This document shows positions 36,656-47,453 of a stretch of DNA of 64,000 bases, one piece after another; position 1 is the first letter of the stretch, and every line of letters starts with the position of its first letter. The position numbers were made by a program, and so were the translations under genes. The notes under the pieces are model-generated. The model ran no database searches, was not told where the DNA came from, and worked only from the letters and a program-made list of their open reading frames with translations. Origin of the DNA: Bactericera cockerelli (lineage: Eukaryota; Arthropoda; Insecta; Hemiptera; Triozidae); assembly GCA_024516035.1 (NCBI GenBank), contig CM044957.1, positions 15,324,564 to 15,388,563 of the forward strand. Direction: 5' to 3'.

Positions 36656-38424
36656 CAGCGGAACACTTACTTTGAAAATATATTCCGTAAACAGCGCAAA
36701 TTTGACTTTATCGAAACTCAAAAGGATCTGACTTACACATAAAAATTCGTCTCCTCCATGTGAACTGATATCGTACCCAAATACAAATTTAATATTTATT
36801 ACTATTACGTCAGAGTCCTGTAGTCTGTTGCAATATAGATGAGCAGCATTGCTCATTGTCATATTTTATTGTTTGCTTTTGCCTTTCACAGTTTTCAATG
36901 CCTTATCATGAGATGCAACACCCTGTATATTGTAAAATTTTCAATAGAATGTTGTCTGTGATTTATCTCATCTCCACACATACTCACTATAGCATAATAT
37001 ATGACTACACCACTACCTATCTCTTTAGTTAAGAGTTCAATAAAACGTATAATATACGTAATTACGTACATATGTAGAACTCTAGCAGGCATGTATATTT
37101 TACCCAATACAGTTTTGTGTATAGGACAACATAAATAGGTAAGAAATAAAAAGGAATTTTGGATAAAGTACTTTATAATGTATTTCCTTCTATTGCTTGA
37201 TATACACTTAGATAAAAAATTAACATGAAAACTTTCATTTTCTGCCATAGAAATGGCCAATACATGTACTGAGTACGAATGTCCAGCTTATTGTATGTAT
37301 ACTCTGTCAAAACTTGACAGAGTGGGGTTAAGGTTTAAGACATGGAGAGTTCCATAACCTATAAATGAGGATTTTATTCCTACCTGATCCTACCTAAGAT
37401 TTTAGATAGCTACTATATTTGACATAAGAACTATTTATAACTTCGTCCGCTATACGTATGAATAAGAAATTTTCACTAAATCGGTCAATTTTCTTTTGTT
37501 TTACTGAGGGGATAAAAAAAAGCTCGTTACACCAATCGATCGGAAAGAAGATTGGCGAAATATATTCGTCCCTGAGAGGCTAAAAATGAGCTCGTCATAC
37601 TCGATTTGAATTTCATCTCCTAAATTTCAATATTACTTCTGCTGACATAATTGTTTCCGGCGTTATTGAGACAGATAACTGTGTCGGGTAATTAATAACG
37701 TCTTTTCTTTTCAATTTCACACACACAATTCAATTTCACAAGAGTAAAAATTTAATGGGAGTTAAGAAAAGTTGGTAAAACCAGAAACCGCATAAAGACA
37801 ACAATATTTTATCAGGATTTGGGTTCAAAAGATTAAATAAGGTAGAGCATTTTTGACATGTTGACATTGTTGACCTGGAAATATTTCCAGGTACATTATA
37901 TTTTATTTGCAATAAATATTTTTTTAAAAAATCGACGGTGATTTTGTCCGAGAAAAATACTTGGAATTAATTTTATAAAGTTCTCTACACAGAATGATTT
38001 TTTTTTTACAGATTATATTATAGAAAGTTCTCTATAGACTATCTAATTTAAATTGCTAATCAATATATTATTATTAGGTACAAGCATAGGTTATCCTTTA
38101 AATTGAGAGAATCAGTTTATTTTGAATGGTTGTAAATTAATCAATGTAGCTGACTAACTGAGGCTCTAGCACTACAACATCTCTATTAATACGTTAATAG
38201 GAACTCGTTTTATATCCGCTTGGTGTACAAGTAGATAGGTATATTGGTCATTGGATGCTATTATAATAATTATTTATTCTTATTGGACAATTTTTTGAAA
38301 CTGCCAGTTTTCGTGTGAAACCCTAAATGAAAATGAAAAACGGCAATTTAGGTACTAATCTGTTGATTTCTGAATTCTCTAATTCTAGGATTTTTTTAAC
38401 ACATTTGATTTTTTCAGCCAGCTA

Positions 38425-38485
38425 GGTTAGGTTAGCTCATTGCTGGTCTACTCCCTATTCATAGTCCCGTAGAAAGACTACAGTA
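38425..38485 (-). repeat. Family D fragment
   Basis: TGCTGGTCTACTCCCTATTC followed by ATAGTCCCGTAG matches the end segment of family D. A still smaller piece is at 56862-56895. Confidence 0.55.
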
Positions 38486-39957
38486 TGCTATAGTTACGAA
38501 AGGGTCGCAATAACTCAGTAAATCTAATAAGCACTGAGCTTGGCTTTGAATAGCTCATCTATAAACTTTACCAGACGTTCATCTTTCTCTTAGGACCTGG
38601 ATCGCTCTTCTAGCTATCCTAAATCGTTCTTGTAGTTCTTGATTATCGTGGACTTTAATAACATCCTCAGCATCCAGTGATTTACATCTATTTCTCCTAG
38701 CTCTGGGAGTTCATAATAACTTCATCTTGTTCCATGAGCTTTATCATTTGAATTTATCTCAACGAGTATGTCCTAGAACCTGTGCTTACTTTAGTTCCAT
38801 TTGAATCAGTGTCGGACTTGGGAGCCGAAAGGAATTGAAACACACTCGTTTTAATCTTCTGTGTTGTGCCTACATTCAAAGTAATTTTATAAGTCATTGT
38901 TTCAAGCTTTTTAAAATACAAAAAAAAAGATAAAAATTAAAAATATTTAGTTGAGGAGATCCTTGACTGATTTTGCCTCATGATGGTTACAAAATGATTT
39001 TTTCACTTTTATCATGATATGACGAGAATTTCAATATTTCAATCGAAAATACTAGCATATGGTATACTATCGGTAGTATTCGTAGCTTTCCATTTCCTCA
39101 ATATATACATACATTATAGTTAATTATGAAAGAAATAATTGGGTAATTCCCGTTTAATAAACAAATATAAAATATAACTCCTGCATCTTTCGCTCATTAT
39201 ACGTACAACAATTATATTAACATTAATGGTGTAACTTTTGTTACAATATTTTTGTGGCATACTTATTATTATCTTGAATTCTAGATTCCTACTATCTCCC
39301 GCTCTGTAGTCTGCTTCTCGTTTGTTCATTTTATTTCTTCATTATCTATTATTTATCTATTCCTGTTCATCATTGGTGTTTCTTTCTTTTCCTCGTTCCA
39401 TTAATCTTGTTTAAACGGATTACATTTCTTTCATCCCATTGCTCTATTCTTTGGTTCTCGTACACTATCCCTCCTCTTGTTTATATTTATCCTCATTTCT
39501 CTTCTTTCTTGCTTTATTCTGTGGTTTTCGTTCGTCCTCTCTCCTCTGTTCTCTATGTCCAATTTCTCTGAACCTCTTTCTATCTCGCTCACTATCTCCT
39601 GTCTTTCTCCCTATAAGTTGTGTATCAATCTCTCTCTTATACATCAATGAAATTTCTTTTACTTTCAATTTGTTATGCCAGTTCCTGGTCTGTGCACTTA
39701 ATGGAACATTCACATTAAAACAGGTGGATTGGAAAGACAACTTCCAGTGTTGTGAGATTCTATGATAGGAAATGCACTCATTGATATAGTCCATTGGAAG
39801 GAAGAAGATTAAGAACATTTGAGGGTGAATGAAAATGAAAAACTTACTGCAATTTTATCTTGTATAAAAATTGCAATTTTACCATGTTAGTTTTAAGGTT
39901 ACAACTTTTATCTTTATTTTTCTGGTTTTGCTGACTCAATAATTTACTTTTTAAATA

Positions 39958-40010
39958 GTACTACCTCCGTTAATAAACACCCGTTTACCGGGCTTATTAT
40001 TATTATTATA
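39958..40010 (+). repeat. Solo 3' end of a LINE
   Basis: CTCCGTTAATAAACACCCGT and TTACCGGGCTTATTATTATT match the terminal bases of the LINE remnant ending at 47453. It is a copy truncated to about 45 bp plus tail, 95 bp upstream of collagen exon c. Confidence 0.8.
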
Positions 40011-40105
40011 TCAAAATATATTGTCTGTAGATGTCAAAGCAGGCATTTTACATTGTTACTAGACAAAAATTGTCTAATGTATTGTTAATATTTATTCTCT
40101 TTTAG

Positions 40106-40177
40106 GGTGGATTGAAACGGTCCGTCACAACTTTGAGAGGGGGTACATTAGGTTTTGCAGAAATAGTAGCTGTTAAG
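40106..40177 (+). CDS. Collagen exon c: non-collagenous block
   Basis: The acceptor is TTTTAG and the donor GTAAAA. The exon is 72 bp (24 residues), phase 0-0. It begins GGLKRSVTTLRGG and ends GFAEIVAVK; there is no Gly-X-Y periodicity. It matches exon b in length, in a Gly-Phe pair at residues 16-17 and in its C-terminal [AV]AVK. It is preceded by a 16.8-kb intron holding a full LINE. The open frame and splice sites support a real exon; its assignment to this gene rests on phase and on the shared ending. Confidence 0.75.
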
Positions 40178-40638
40178 GTAAAACAATGCACAAGAAGCTT
40201 TTAAATTGGTGCTGTTTTGAATTTCTGTAGATTAGTTTTATTATTTCTTCGAATATTTCACTTTCAATAGAACATTGCACTATTTCTCTTTTGATAAACA
40301 TTATGTAGATACGTATTTTTTAAGTAGTTACTAGAGTAGACATTGAATTTTCGATTACTTTTAAACAAGGTTGAAATTTTTTTATGACATTGGTATACCT
40401 ACTATAGAATTTGCTTTTCATTTTATTTGGGGCGGAAATATTATAGTTCTTCCTTCTCTCAGAAACAAACCACATCATGATGCAAGATTTTCTGAAATAT
40501 TTTCTAAACACTTACCTACTATGATTTCCGCCCTAGATTTTCTCAATTTCACTTCTTTTCACGTTTATTTTCTCATGATTTGTTTTATTTGGTAGTTTTT
40601 TTGTAGCTAAGTAGATTTATTTTCTATTTGTTGTTTAG

Positions 40639-40692
40639 GGTCTAAGGGAGCAAGGTCACAACATATCCGCAGAACAGGTTGTAATGCTCAAG
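40639..40692 (+). CDS. Collagen exon d: non-collagenous block
   Basis: The acceptor is TTGTTTAG and the donor GTAAGG. The 54 bp give 18 residues, GLREQGHNISAEQVVMLK, in phase 0-0. It holds one N-glycosylation sequon (N-I-S) and a hydrophobic-charged pattern that could help chain association. It lies only 461 bp after exon c. Like exons b and c it ends in a hydrophobic run plus Lys. Confidence 0.75.
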
Positions 40693-41036
40693 GTAAGGAA
40701 CTTTTTGCATGTCTAAATTATTATTTTGATAACCTCAGCATGATTTTTTTTGTACACATCATGGAAAGTACATAATAACGTTTGAAGAATAATTTTTCAA
40801 TATGTTTCGTCATTTTAACATTTATCATTAACTTATTCATATTTTGAATATGTAAGCCCTCTTATTGTTCTTGTTACTAAATAAGAAAATCTCAACCAAA
40901 CTGACGTATACATACTCGTACATATTGTAAAAATTAGCGGATTAGATTTTATCAATTCAATCTACATTGCTATTTAATTATGTGTTTTTAGGTATGTAGT
41001 TAAAAGTATAATTTTATAATATTAATATTGTAAATT

Positions 41037-41375
41037 GAGCGCGCGATTACCTCAGTGGTTAAGCTCTAGCTTGCTATGCGGACGGTCCCGGGTTTGATCC
41101 CTCGTGCCGACAAAAATTTGTATTCTTAATTTGGTTACAATTATTTGTAAGGGATACCTTCCGGTGCGCTCGTGTTGACCCAGCACCTAATTGGGAAGTA
41201 TTGTGTCACTTTTCGCCCATCAGAGGGGAGTCATTCTACGGGATGAGTAGGCTACAACACAGACCACAAGCGTCTACAGTAGCTCCTGTAAGACTCCTGT
41301 TTCATGGCTACGAAATAAAAACGACTGTGAAACACTCATCTTTAAGAAGAAAAAAAAAAAAAAAAAAAAAAAAAA
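41037..41375 (+). repeat. tRNA-derived SINE family A, full-length copy
   Basis: The head has an A box (TACCTCAGTGGTTAAG) and a B box (GGTTTGATCC). A family body follows (GGTGCGCTCGTGTTGACC, CACAGACCACAAGCG), then a pure A tail at 41350-41375. It lies in the intron after collagen exon d, in the same sense as the gene. Other copies are at 14563 and 59528. Confidence 0.85.
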
Positions 41376-41504
41376 CATTATGACGACTTGTATGTATGTA
41401 GGTAACGAGCATTTACAATTTCTGAAGTAGGATCTCAGCTTGGATCATTATATACTACTTGCTTCTTGAAATTTAGAATAAAATGTGTGAAGACAAAATA
41501 CTTT

Positions 41505-41990
41505 TATTTCTCAGGTCGAACAAAATGTCTAACATTTTTCACGTTTAATTAATAGTAAACAATATGGTAGTTTAATGCTCAATTTATTAAATTGTTATCT
41601 ATCGCATAGTTGTTTGTAATTTGTAATTTTATTTGCATCAATTGATATACATGATAGGTACAATATTAAGGTACAGTAAATAAATATATCAAGAAGGTGA
41701 AGGTACATAAAAAGAATAGATACATAACTTACACAAATATTCTTAATAATGTAATAATGTTTTCTTGTATACTTATGTTTCGAAGTACCTATCTGTGTTG
41801 AATAGATTGTTTAGTTATAATACTGCTACACAGCTCATACTAAGAGATATTGATTCTCTTGTATTATGAGCTGTTGATCTTTTACTATTGTTTCTCAGGT
41901 TGAACAATCTGTTTAACATTTTTCAGGTTTAATAGTAAACAAAATGCTTTAATGTTTATTGTTCTTTAATTATTCCATCGCATTTTTTTT
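41505..41990 (+). repeat. Diverged duplication within a collagen intron
   Basis: TTTCTCAGGT, GAACAA, TAACATTTTTCA and TTTAATAGTAAACAA occur in the same order at about 41508-41580 and 41893-41945. The second is followed by a poly(T) run at 41985-42001. Confidence 0.6.
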
Positions 41991-43863
41991 TTTTTTTTTT
42001 TGTGGTAGACATCTCAAGTACACCTACTCCTAAATAACAAGATAAACTTTGATAGTTTGACCTAACAACAATTTATGCCATCTACATATTTTTAGTAGGT
42101 ATGATATTCCATTCATCATATCTTGTTTGGTATCTCTATCACAATATATTCCTTATTTCTTTAGCAAGTAAATCAATTTCAAAGGTTGTAAGTCAAACAG
42201 TGATCCACTCAATGGATCATGACTCGTTGAATGACTATTGTGTATTTTTGTCATGTGTTTTGTCAGTAAATCAAGTTTATTTTTAGGAAATCGTTGATTT
42301 ATTAACATTTAATGCTCCTCTTGTAATTGATTTGTGTATAATTATGTTGAAAGTTGCAATGGGTTTTGAAAACATTTTTTTTTAAACATGATTGAATGGA
42401 CAAGAGATAATGTTCACTCAATTAATGCACAAAAGGTTTAAAATGTGGGTTTTGCATTTGATCGTTTCTTTTTGAAAAGTTGTTCAGAATATTTCTGTCT
42501 AAATAAGAATTTAATCTATTTTTCAAAACATTCAAATAATACTTCAGGATAGCATAAAAATCTAATGCAGCAATGATGATTCTTTAGAACATAAATGTTG
42601 TCCCATATCATGTGTTACTGTTACCTGTCTTAGCTATTCTTCTAATTCCTTTAATTCATCTTCGCAAGAATTCGTGATTGTTTCAACTGCGAGAGCATCA
42701 GATCTCGACATGAAGATATTGATTAATTGATCATTCCTCATGACAGCTCGTGGTAATTGACTTATGATGTTCCATAAACAGCTTCTGTTACTAGTTTTGT
42801 AGATTGACTTATGAGACTTCATACACAGCTTCTGCAACAAGCACTGTAGTTGTAATTGACTCATGACATTTCATAAATAATACGTTTCACATAGTGAAGT
42901 GAAACTAGCTTCCAAGTAGTTCCTACGTTCAGCTTCAATCTGCATTTTTTGCAATGTTAGTGAAATCAATACTAAATCTATTGTGCGAATACTCTTGGAC
43001 TCTTGTTATCTTATTTTCGCAATGAATTCTATTGTACGTATCTGTCTTGGTATATTTAACGTAATCTGGTTTTTGTAGTGGTTTGTTGAGTGAATCTCTT
43101 AATGTTGAACTCTCGTCGTGGGAATCAAGTGATCTTAGATCTTCAGACTGGAATTCACTTAGGCTCAGTAGCTCACGCAGATTTGATTGTTAATTGTTTG
43201 TAAGTGTTGAGTGTACATATTTATGTGTGTGCGTATGTTTGTGTGAATGACATTTTCAAACATGGAGGTAGTGAGTCGAAAAAGGTGCTCTCTCAATTGA
43301 CCCCGTACAAAACCACAGTAATGTGTTGAGACGACGTTGTTTCATGTTTCGACGCTTGGCACATTCCTAGGGGGTATTTCGTCCGTGGTCTGTTGTAGAA
43401 TTTTGTCCATTTTTCGAGTTGTGGAATTGACAATCCTAACTGACCTCTGTAAGTATCTGACTATACCTTGTTGCACCTAGGTAATACTCATTTGTCTACA
43501 ATTTACTAAGAACTCGTATGACAGATACCAATGAATAATATTTCTGAATAGCAAATTTTGATTTCAAGAAACTTCATGTATCAGAAATAATTACTATCCT
43601 TTTAAGATGATAGTTTTGTCAGGTAATGTTTCTTTCAGGTAATGTTTGGCTGTGCTTTTTATACAATTGAACATTAGGTAGAAAATAACAAACAGTGTAT
43701 GCCTTCTTATAGATTTTTACCAAGAAAATAACTTGATGTAAATATGAAATACAACACACCCTGGTAGAATTCCGAGACACTACAATTGTAGAAGATCTAC
43801 AATTCAAAATTTTGTCACCAATTTGAACTCCGTTTAACCCGTCAAATTCACAGCAAAGTATGT

Positions 43864-43909
43864 TATTTATGTATGTTTCAGTCGCTCGCGACTGAAACAT
43901 ACATAAATA
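43864..43909. repeat. Perfect hairpin with 21-bp arms
   Basis: The arms TATTTATGTATGTTTCAGTCG and its inverse enclose a 4-base CTCG loop. It shares TTCAGTCGC with the hairpins at 17731. It lies in a collagen intron. Confidence 0.92.
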
Positions 43910-44196
43910 CCGATTCCCATTTGATTTCATTCCATTTATTCTGTCGTTTTGTTCACGTTATTTAATTTTAGAACAATGGAGAGACTACACCGCCTACCGT
44001 TAATTAATTATGGGAAAATTCGAATGAATTAATGATAGAGATACAAACGCATTAGGTATATCAAATAAACTAGCTAAAATGTTTTGTTGGACGTGTCCTG
44101 TTTCATTATATTTTTAACTATAATATTTTAGCCACCTCAGCATTTCCGTCTCTAGAACTCATTCACTTTCAAACGAAACCCAGTAAATAAATACAA

Positions 44197-44468
44197 GCCA
44201 GCGTCGATGGCATGTTGAATACACCGGTTCCCTTCAGAACACCGAAGTTAAGCGACATCCAGCGAGGTTAAGACTTGGATGGGTGACCATTCAAATTCTA
44301 ATTCTCGTGACGCTGGCTTTTCCCAGCCCCACTCAGGCTGGGTGAGGTCAATGTGAGTAGCAGGTTTGTGAGTCTCCTGCGAATGGAGGGTAAAACCCCC
44401 GTCGTGATATGACCATGGCAGTTGAAAGCGACGTTAAACCCCACTTAAAAAAAAAAAAAAAAAAAAAA
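44197..44468 (+). repeat. Best-preserved 5S rRNA-derived SINE
   Basis: The 5' 100 bp align by eye with animal 5S rRNA: GCCAGCGTCGATGGCATG, TTGAATACACCGG, ACCGAAGTTAAGCGAC and GGATGGGTGACC. The last two are the internal pol III promoter elements (A box and C box). A family-specific body follows (GCCCCACTCAGGCTGGGTGA to GTTGAAAGCGACGTTAAACC), then poly(A). The element is flanked by an 8-bp repeat AAATACAA at 44189-44196 and at 44466-44473. This is the structure of a 5S-derived SINE (SINE3 type). Confidence 0.88.
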
Positions 44469-46100
44469 TACAAATATTGTTCTTCACACAAATATACAAC
44501 TCAATTGAAATCAAAATTTCCTGTCTTGTCTAAATTTCTGCACAAATTCTTTCGTTATTTGCCTGCACAAGTTGGTGTTCCTATTTTCAAGTTTAAATTC
44601 TGTTATCCAAGTTTTCTGTTTTATTTTGTTCCTGCTTCATTGTTCCTGTTATCTTCTGATTATCTGGAGAATGTAATGAATCAACATTTTGAGGAGAATA
44701 GGGTTCGGCTAGGGGTGATGAGGAGGCCGAGGGGGGGACCACCTTACTTTCCCTAGAGGGAAATATGGAGGGATTTTTAAAATTCATATAAAATTTAATG
44801 TGGGTTCAAGTTTGAAGCTGTGGTTGAAAATATGTTATTTAGTCATCATAAGGTTAGATAAAAACAGATTCGCAGTATAATTATGTACTAAAAATTATTC
44901 ACAAGAATCACATTTTCAGATGACCCTTCAAGATTTGGTGCAATGACGCCACGTTCTTAATGGAGAAACCTCCGTGCTAGCTCCTACCCGACCAAGCTTA
45001 GAGTTGCATCAATTGTCTTGGTGGGTAGAATGCTTCTCTTTGATGCTAAGTAAATTACTCAGGTTGCTCTTGCCGGGAGGTGCGTGCTTAGGATCCTAAG
45101 TTTCTATTAACAGCAAATGAATACTCCCCCTACACCTTTAAATTCCCCACCCTCCATTCTTCCTGAAGGAATGCTCGCTCAGGAGCTCTGATACGTGCGG
45201 GAGGAGTAATTAATTTTCTCACCTCAGGCTCCGGTTCTAACAATTTTCACACTTCAAAGTGTTGAGTCTCTTAACGCACAAAAGGGTTTGTCGTTATCAT
45301 AGCCCTCAAGGAGTGAACAAAATAGTGTTCTCAAGAAAAGAGAAGTTTGAGAAACAACTGGATTATGAAAAGCTTTTATAGAAGATGAAAGAGACTTGTC
45401 TGTACAGAACATTGACTAAAAATAGTCATGCTAACCAGAACGTAAAAAAGAAACTGCAGAATTGGTAATAACTGTAATAAGATAAGCTACTATGGCAATG
45501 TCAGATTTGTTTTCCACAGTTCAATTTTTCACTGAACAACAATTAAGATGAAACTCGACAGTACAAGAAATAAAGCCAATATAACAAGCATTGTCCCTAA
45601 TACGTACAATATCAGGAAATGTCCCAAAAACAAAACGAATCCGTATTTCAGTTATCTGGAAATATGAACTCGTCTGACAGAAATCGGATCTTACTCTTGC
45701 TAACATGAAACACTAAAATTGTCAATTGGAATTGGAATCCATGAGTGTGGAACTCAGTAGCGCAGGAAGGCAACCATTCAAACAAATATCTGCATAAATT
45801 AAAGACAAAGGAGAGAAAAAACCGTGATTCCATTTGGCCTGTTCCAAGAACAATCGCCAACAAAATTCGCAACACAATCGGAACATATTCAGGAATCAAT
45901 TTGACAGCACACTTCAGGACTTCGGTCTCCGTGTGTACATACTTATGTATGTCGACCATATCTTGTGCTGCACATCAGCACATGAATTCGTAATGTTATG
46001 CAGACAACTTTAATGTTATTTTAAGTAGAAACTTCAAGTTTTTATATGTAGACGAATTTAATGTATTGTGTAGAACACAGAAAAGCATGTTGTCTCACAG

Positions 46101-46232
46101 GTCCGCTTGGAAGCCTTAGCGCCAAAGTTCACTGCTAGTCTGACCGGTGCCCAGCGTGACATAATGGCAATCAGGAGTCTCATCACGCTCAGCAGCGGCC
46201 CCGGGGCTCGTGACAAGAATCAGTCGGGATGA
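46101..46232 (+). CDS. Candidate alternative terminal exon of the collagen gene
   Basis: TGTCTCACAG precedes an open frame that begins VRLEALAPKFTASL and runs 43 codons to TGA at 46230-46232. Starting in phase 0 it continues in frame from exon d. I see no GT donor that would leave the frame in phase 0 for the next collagen exon at 50010; the two GTGACA sites (46164, 46213) would leave phase 1. An ATTAAA, a common variant poly(A) signal, lies at 46379-46384. These features suggest a last exon that yields a short isoform ending before the main collagenous region. It could also be a chance open frame after a strong acceptor. Confidence 0.4.
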   Translation, partial: VRLEALAPKFTASLTGAQRDIMAIRSLITLSSGPGARDKNQSG

Positions 46233-46488
46233 AAGAGGAATAACATGAAAGAACATTTAGTAGTGGGTGGCTTGTGCTGGAAAATCAGAATCACGAACCT
46301 CAGGTATTGAAAGTCCTTCACCCCATGTAGACCTTGAGAGGAACGGCACGAACGACCATATAATAATTGGTTAAAGTCATTAAACTTTAAGTTATTTGTA
46401 TCAAGTTACACCTATGCGTCTTGAAATAACATTTAAGTACTAATTATTTGTCTTATTTTCATCAGCAATAACATTATTGTTCTCATAA

Positions 46489-47453
46489 TCCAGCCCGAAC
46501 GATTGTCAACTACTTCAACAGGATCTGGATTCTTTCTCTCGCTGGCTCACTCTCAATGGTTTAAAGCTCACTCTTAACAAGTGCGGCATCATGTCTTTTT
46601 CTAGGCGCAGGTACGTGATTCAGTTCCAATATTCTATCGAGTCTGAACAACTTAGACATGTTGAGCACATCAAAGATCTTGGGGTCATTTTTGACGGGAA
46701 GCTTTCATTTGCTCTTCACACTTCCCACGTTTCTATGCGCTGCCATCGACTTCTGGGGTATATTTTTAGAACATCGAAGGGTCTTTCCGCTAATTCTTTT
46801 ACTCTACTGTATGTATCTTTGATACGTTCCCTCTTAGAGTATTCTGGTGTTGTGTGGTCACCCTCATACCAAATCCATAGTCACATCTTGGACAGGGTTC
46901 AGAAAAGATTTATTTTCTATTTCAATTTACGCTATCCTGATCTGACGGTGCAACTTGATTCGCTTGCTAATCGTCGTCTTTAGGCGGATTCAAGATTTTT
47001 CCGAAAACTAGTTGCTGGTGAACTTGACTGCTCCGAGTTGTTGGGCCTGGTTTCATTGAACTGCCATCGGAAACTAAGGAGAAGCAACACATTCTATGTT
47101 CCAACCTGTGGAACTAACTACTCTTATAACTCGCCTATCAATAGAATGATGAGAGCAGCTAATACATCATCTATTGATGTCTTCTTAAAAATTTGATGTG
47201 ATGTTTACTGTGATATATTATAGCTGTAAATTTGTCTACTTTATTTTACCTTGTCTTTCATTCTATTATTTAATTTTGCTATTATCTTTACATTTATTTT
47301 AACTACATTTTTGACACTGTGATACATTTAATTTTATTGACATATTTTTTTACCTTTATTGTTGTGTTTATCTGTTTATATGTATATTGACATTTGTAAA
47401 TAGGACTAGCTCCGTTAATAAACACCCGTTTACCGGGCTTATTATTATTAAAC
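46489..47453 (+). pseudogene. Jockey-like LINE remnant (C-terminal RT region and 3' end)
   Basis: The frame from 46489 reads DCQLLQQDLDSFSRW, then LNKCGIMSFSRRR, IKDLGVIFDGKLSF, YVSLIRSLLEYSGVVWSP and RVQKRFIFY, the conserved region after the reverse transcriptase of Jockey-type elements. An in-frame TAG at 46981 interrupts it; the frame then continues to TGA at 47194-47196. A 3' region of about 250 bp ends in ACCGGGCTTATTATTATT. The endonuclease and catalytic RT part are missing. Confidence 0.88.

Larger units (their letters stand above)
23277..40105 (+). other. Collagen intron of 16.8 kb
   Basis: The largest intron. Beyond the listed repeats and LINE, 23300-24200, 32100-35500, 36900-39950 hold AT-rich DNA without a gene I can name. 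A GTT/CAT-rich stretch at 33640-33880 is low complexity. Confidence 0.75.

Noticed and set aside
45648..45993. Overlapping frames of about 80-100 codons on both strands
   Set aside because: No recognisable domain, no splice support, and length is within chance for this base composition.
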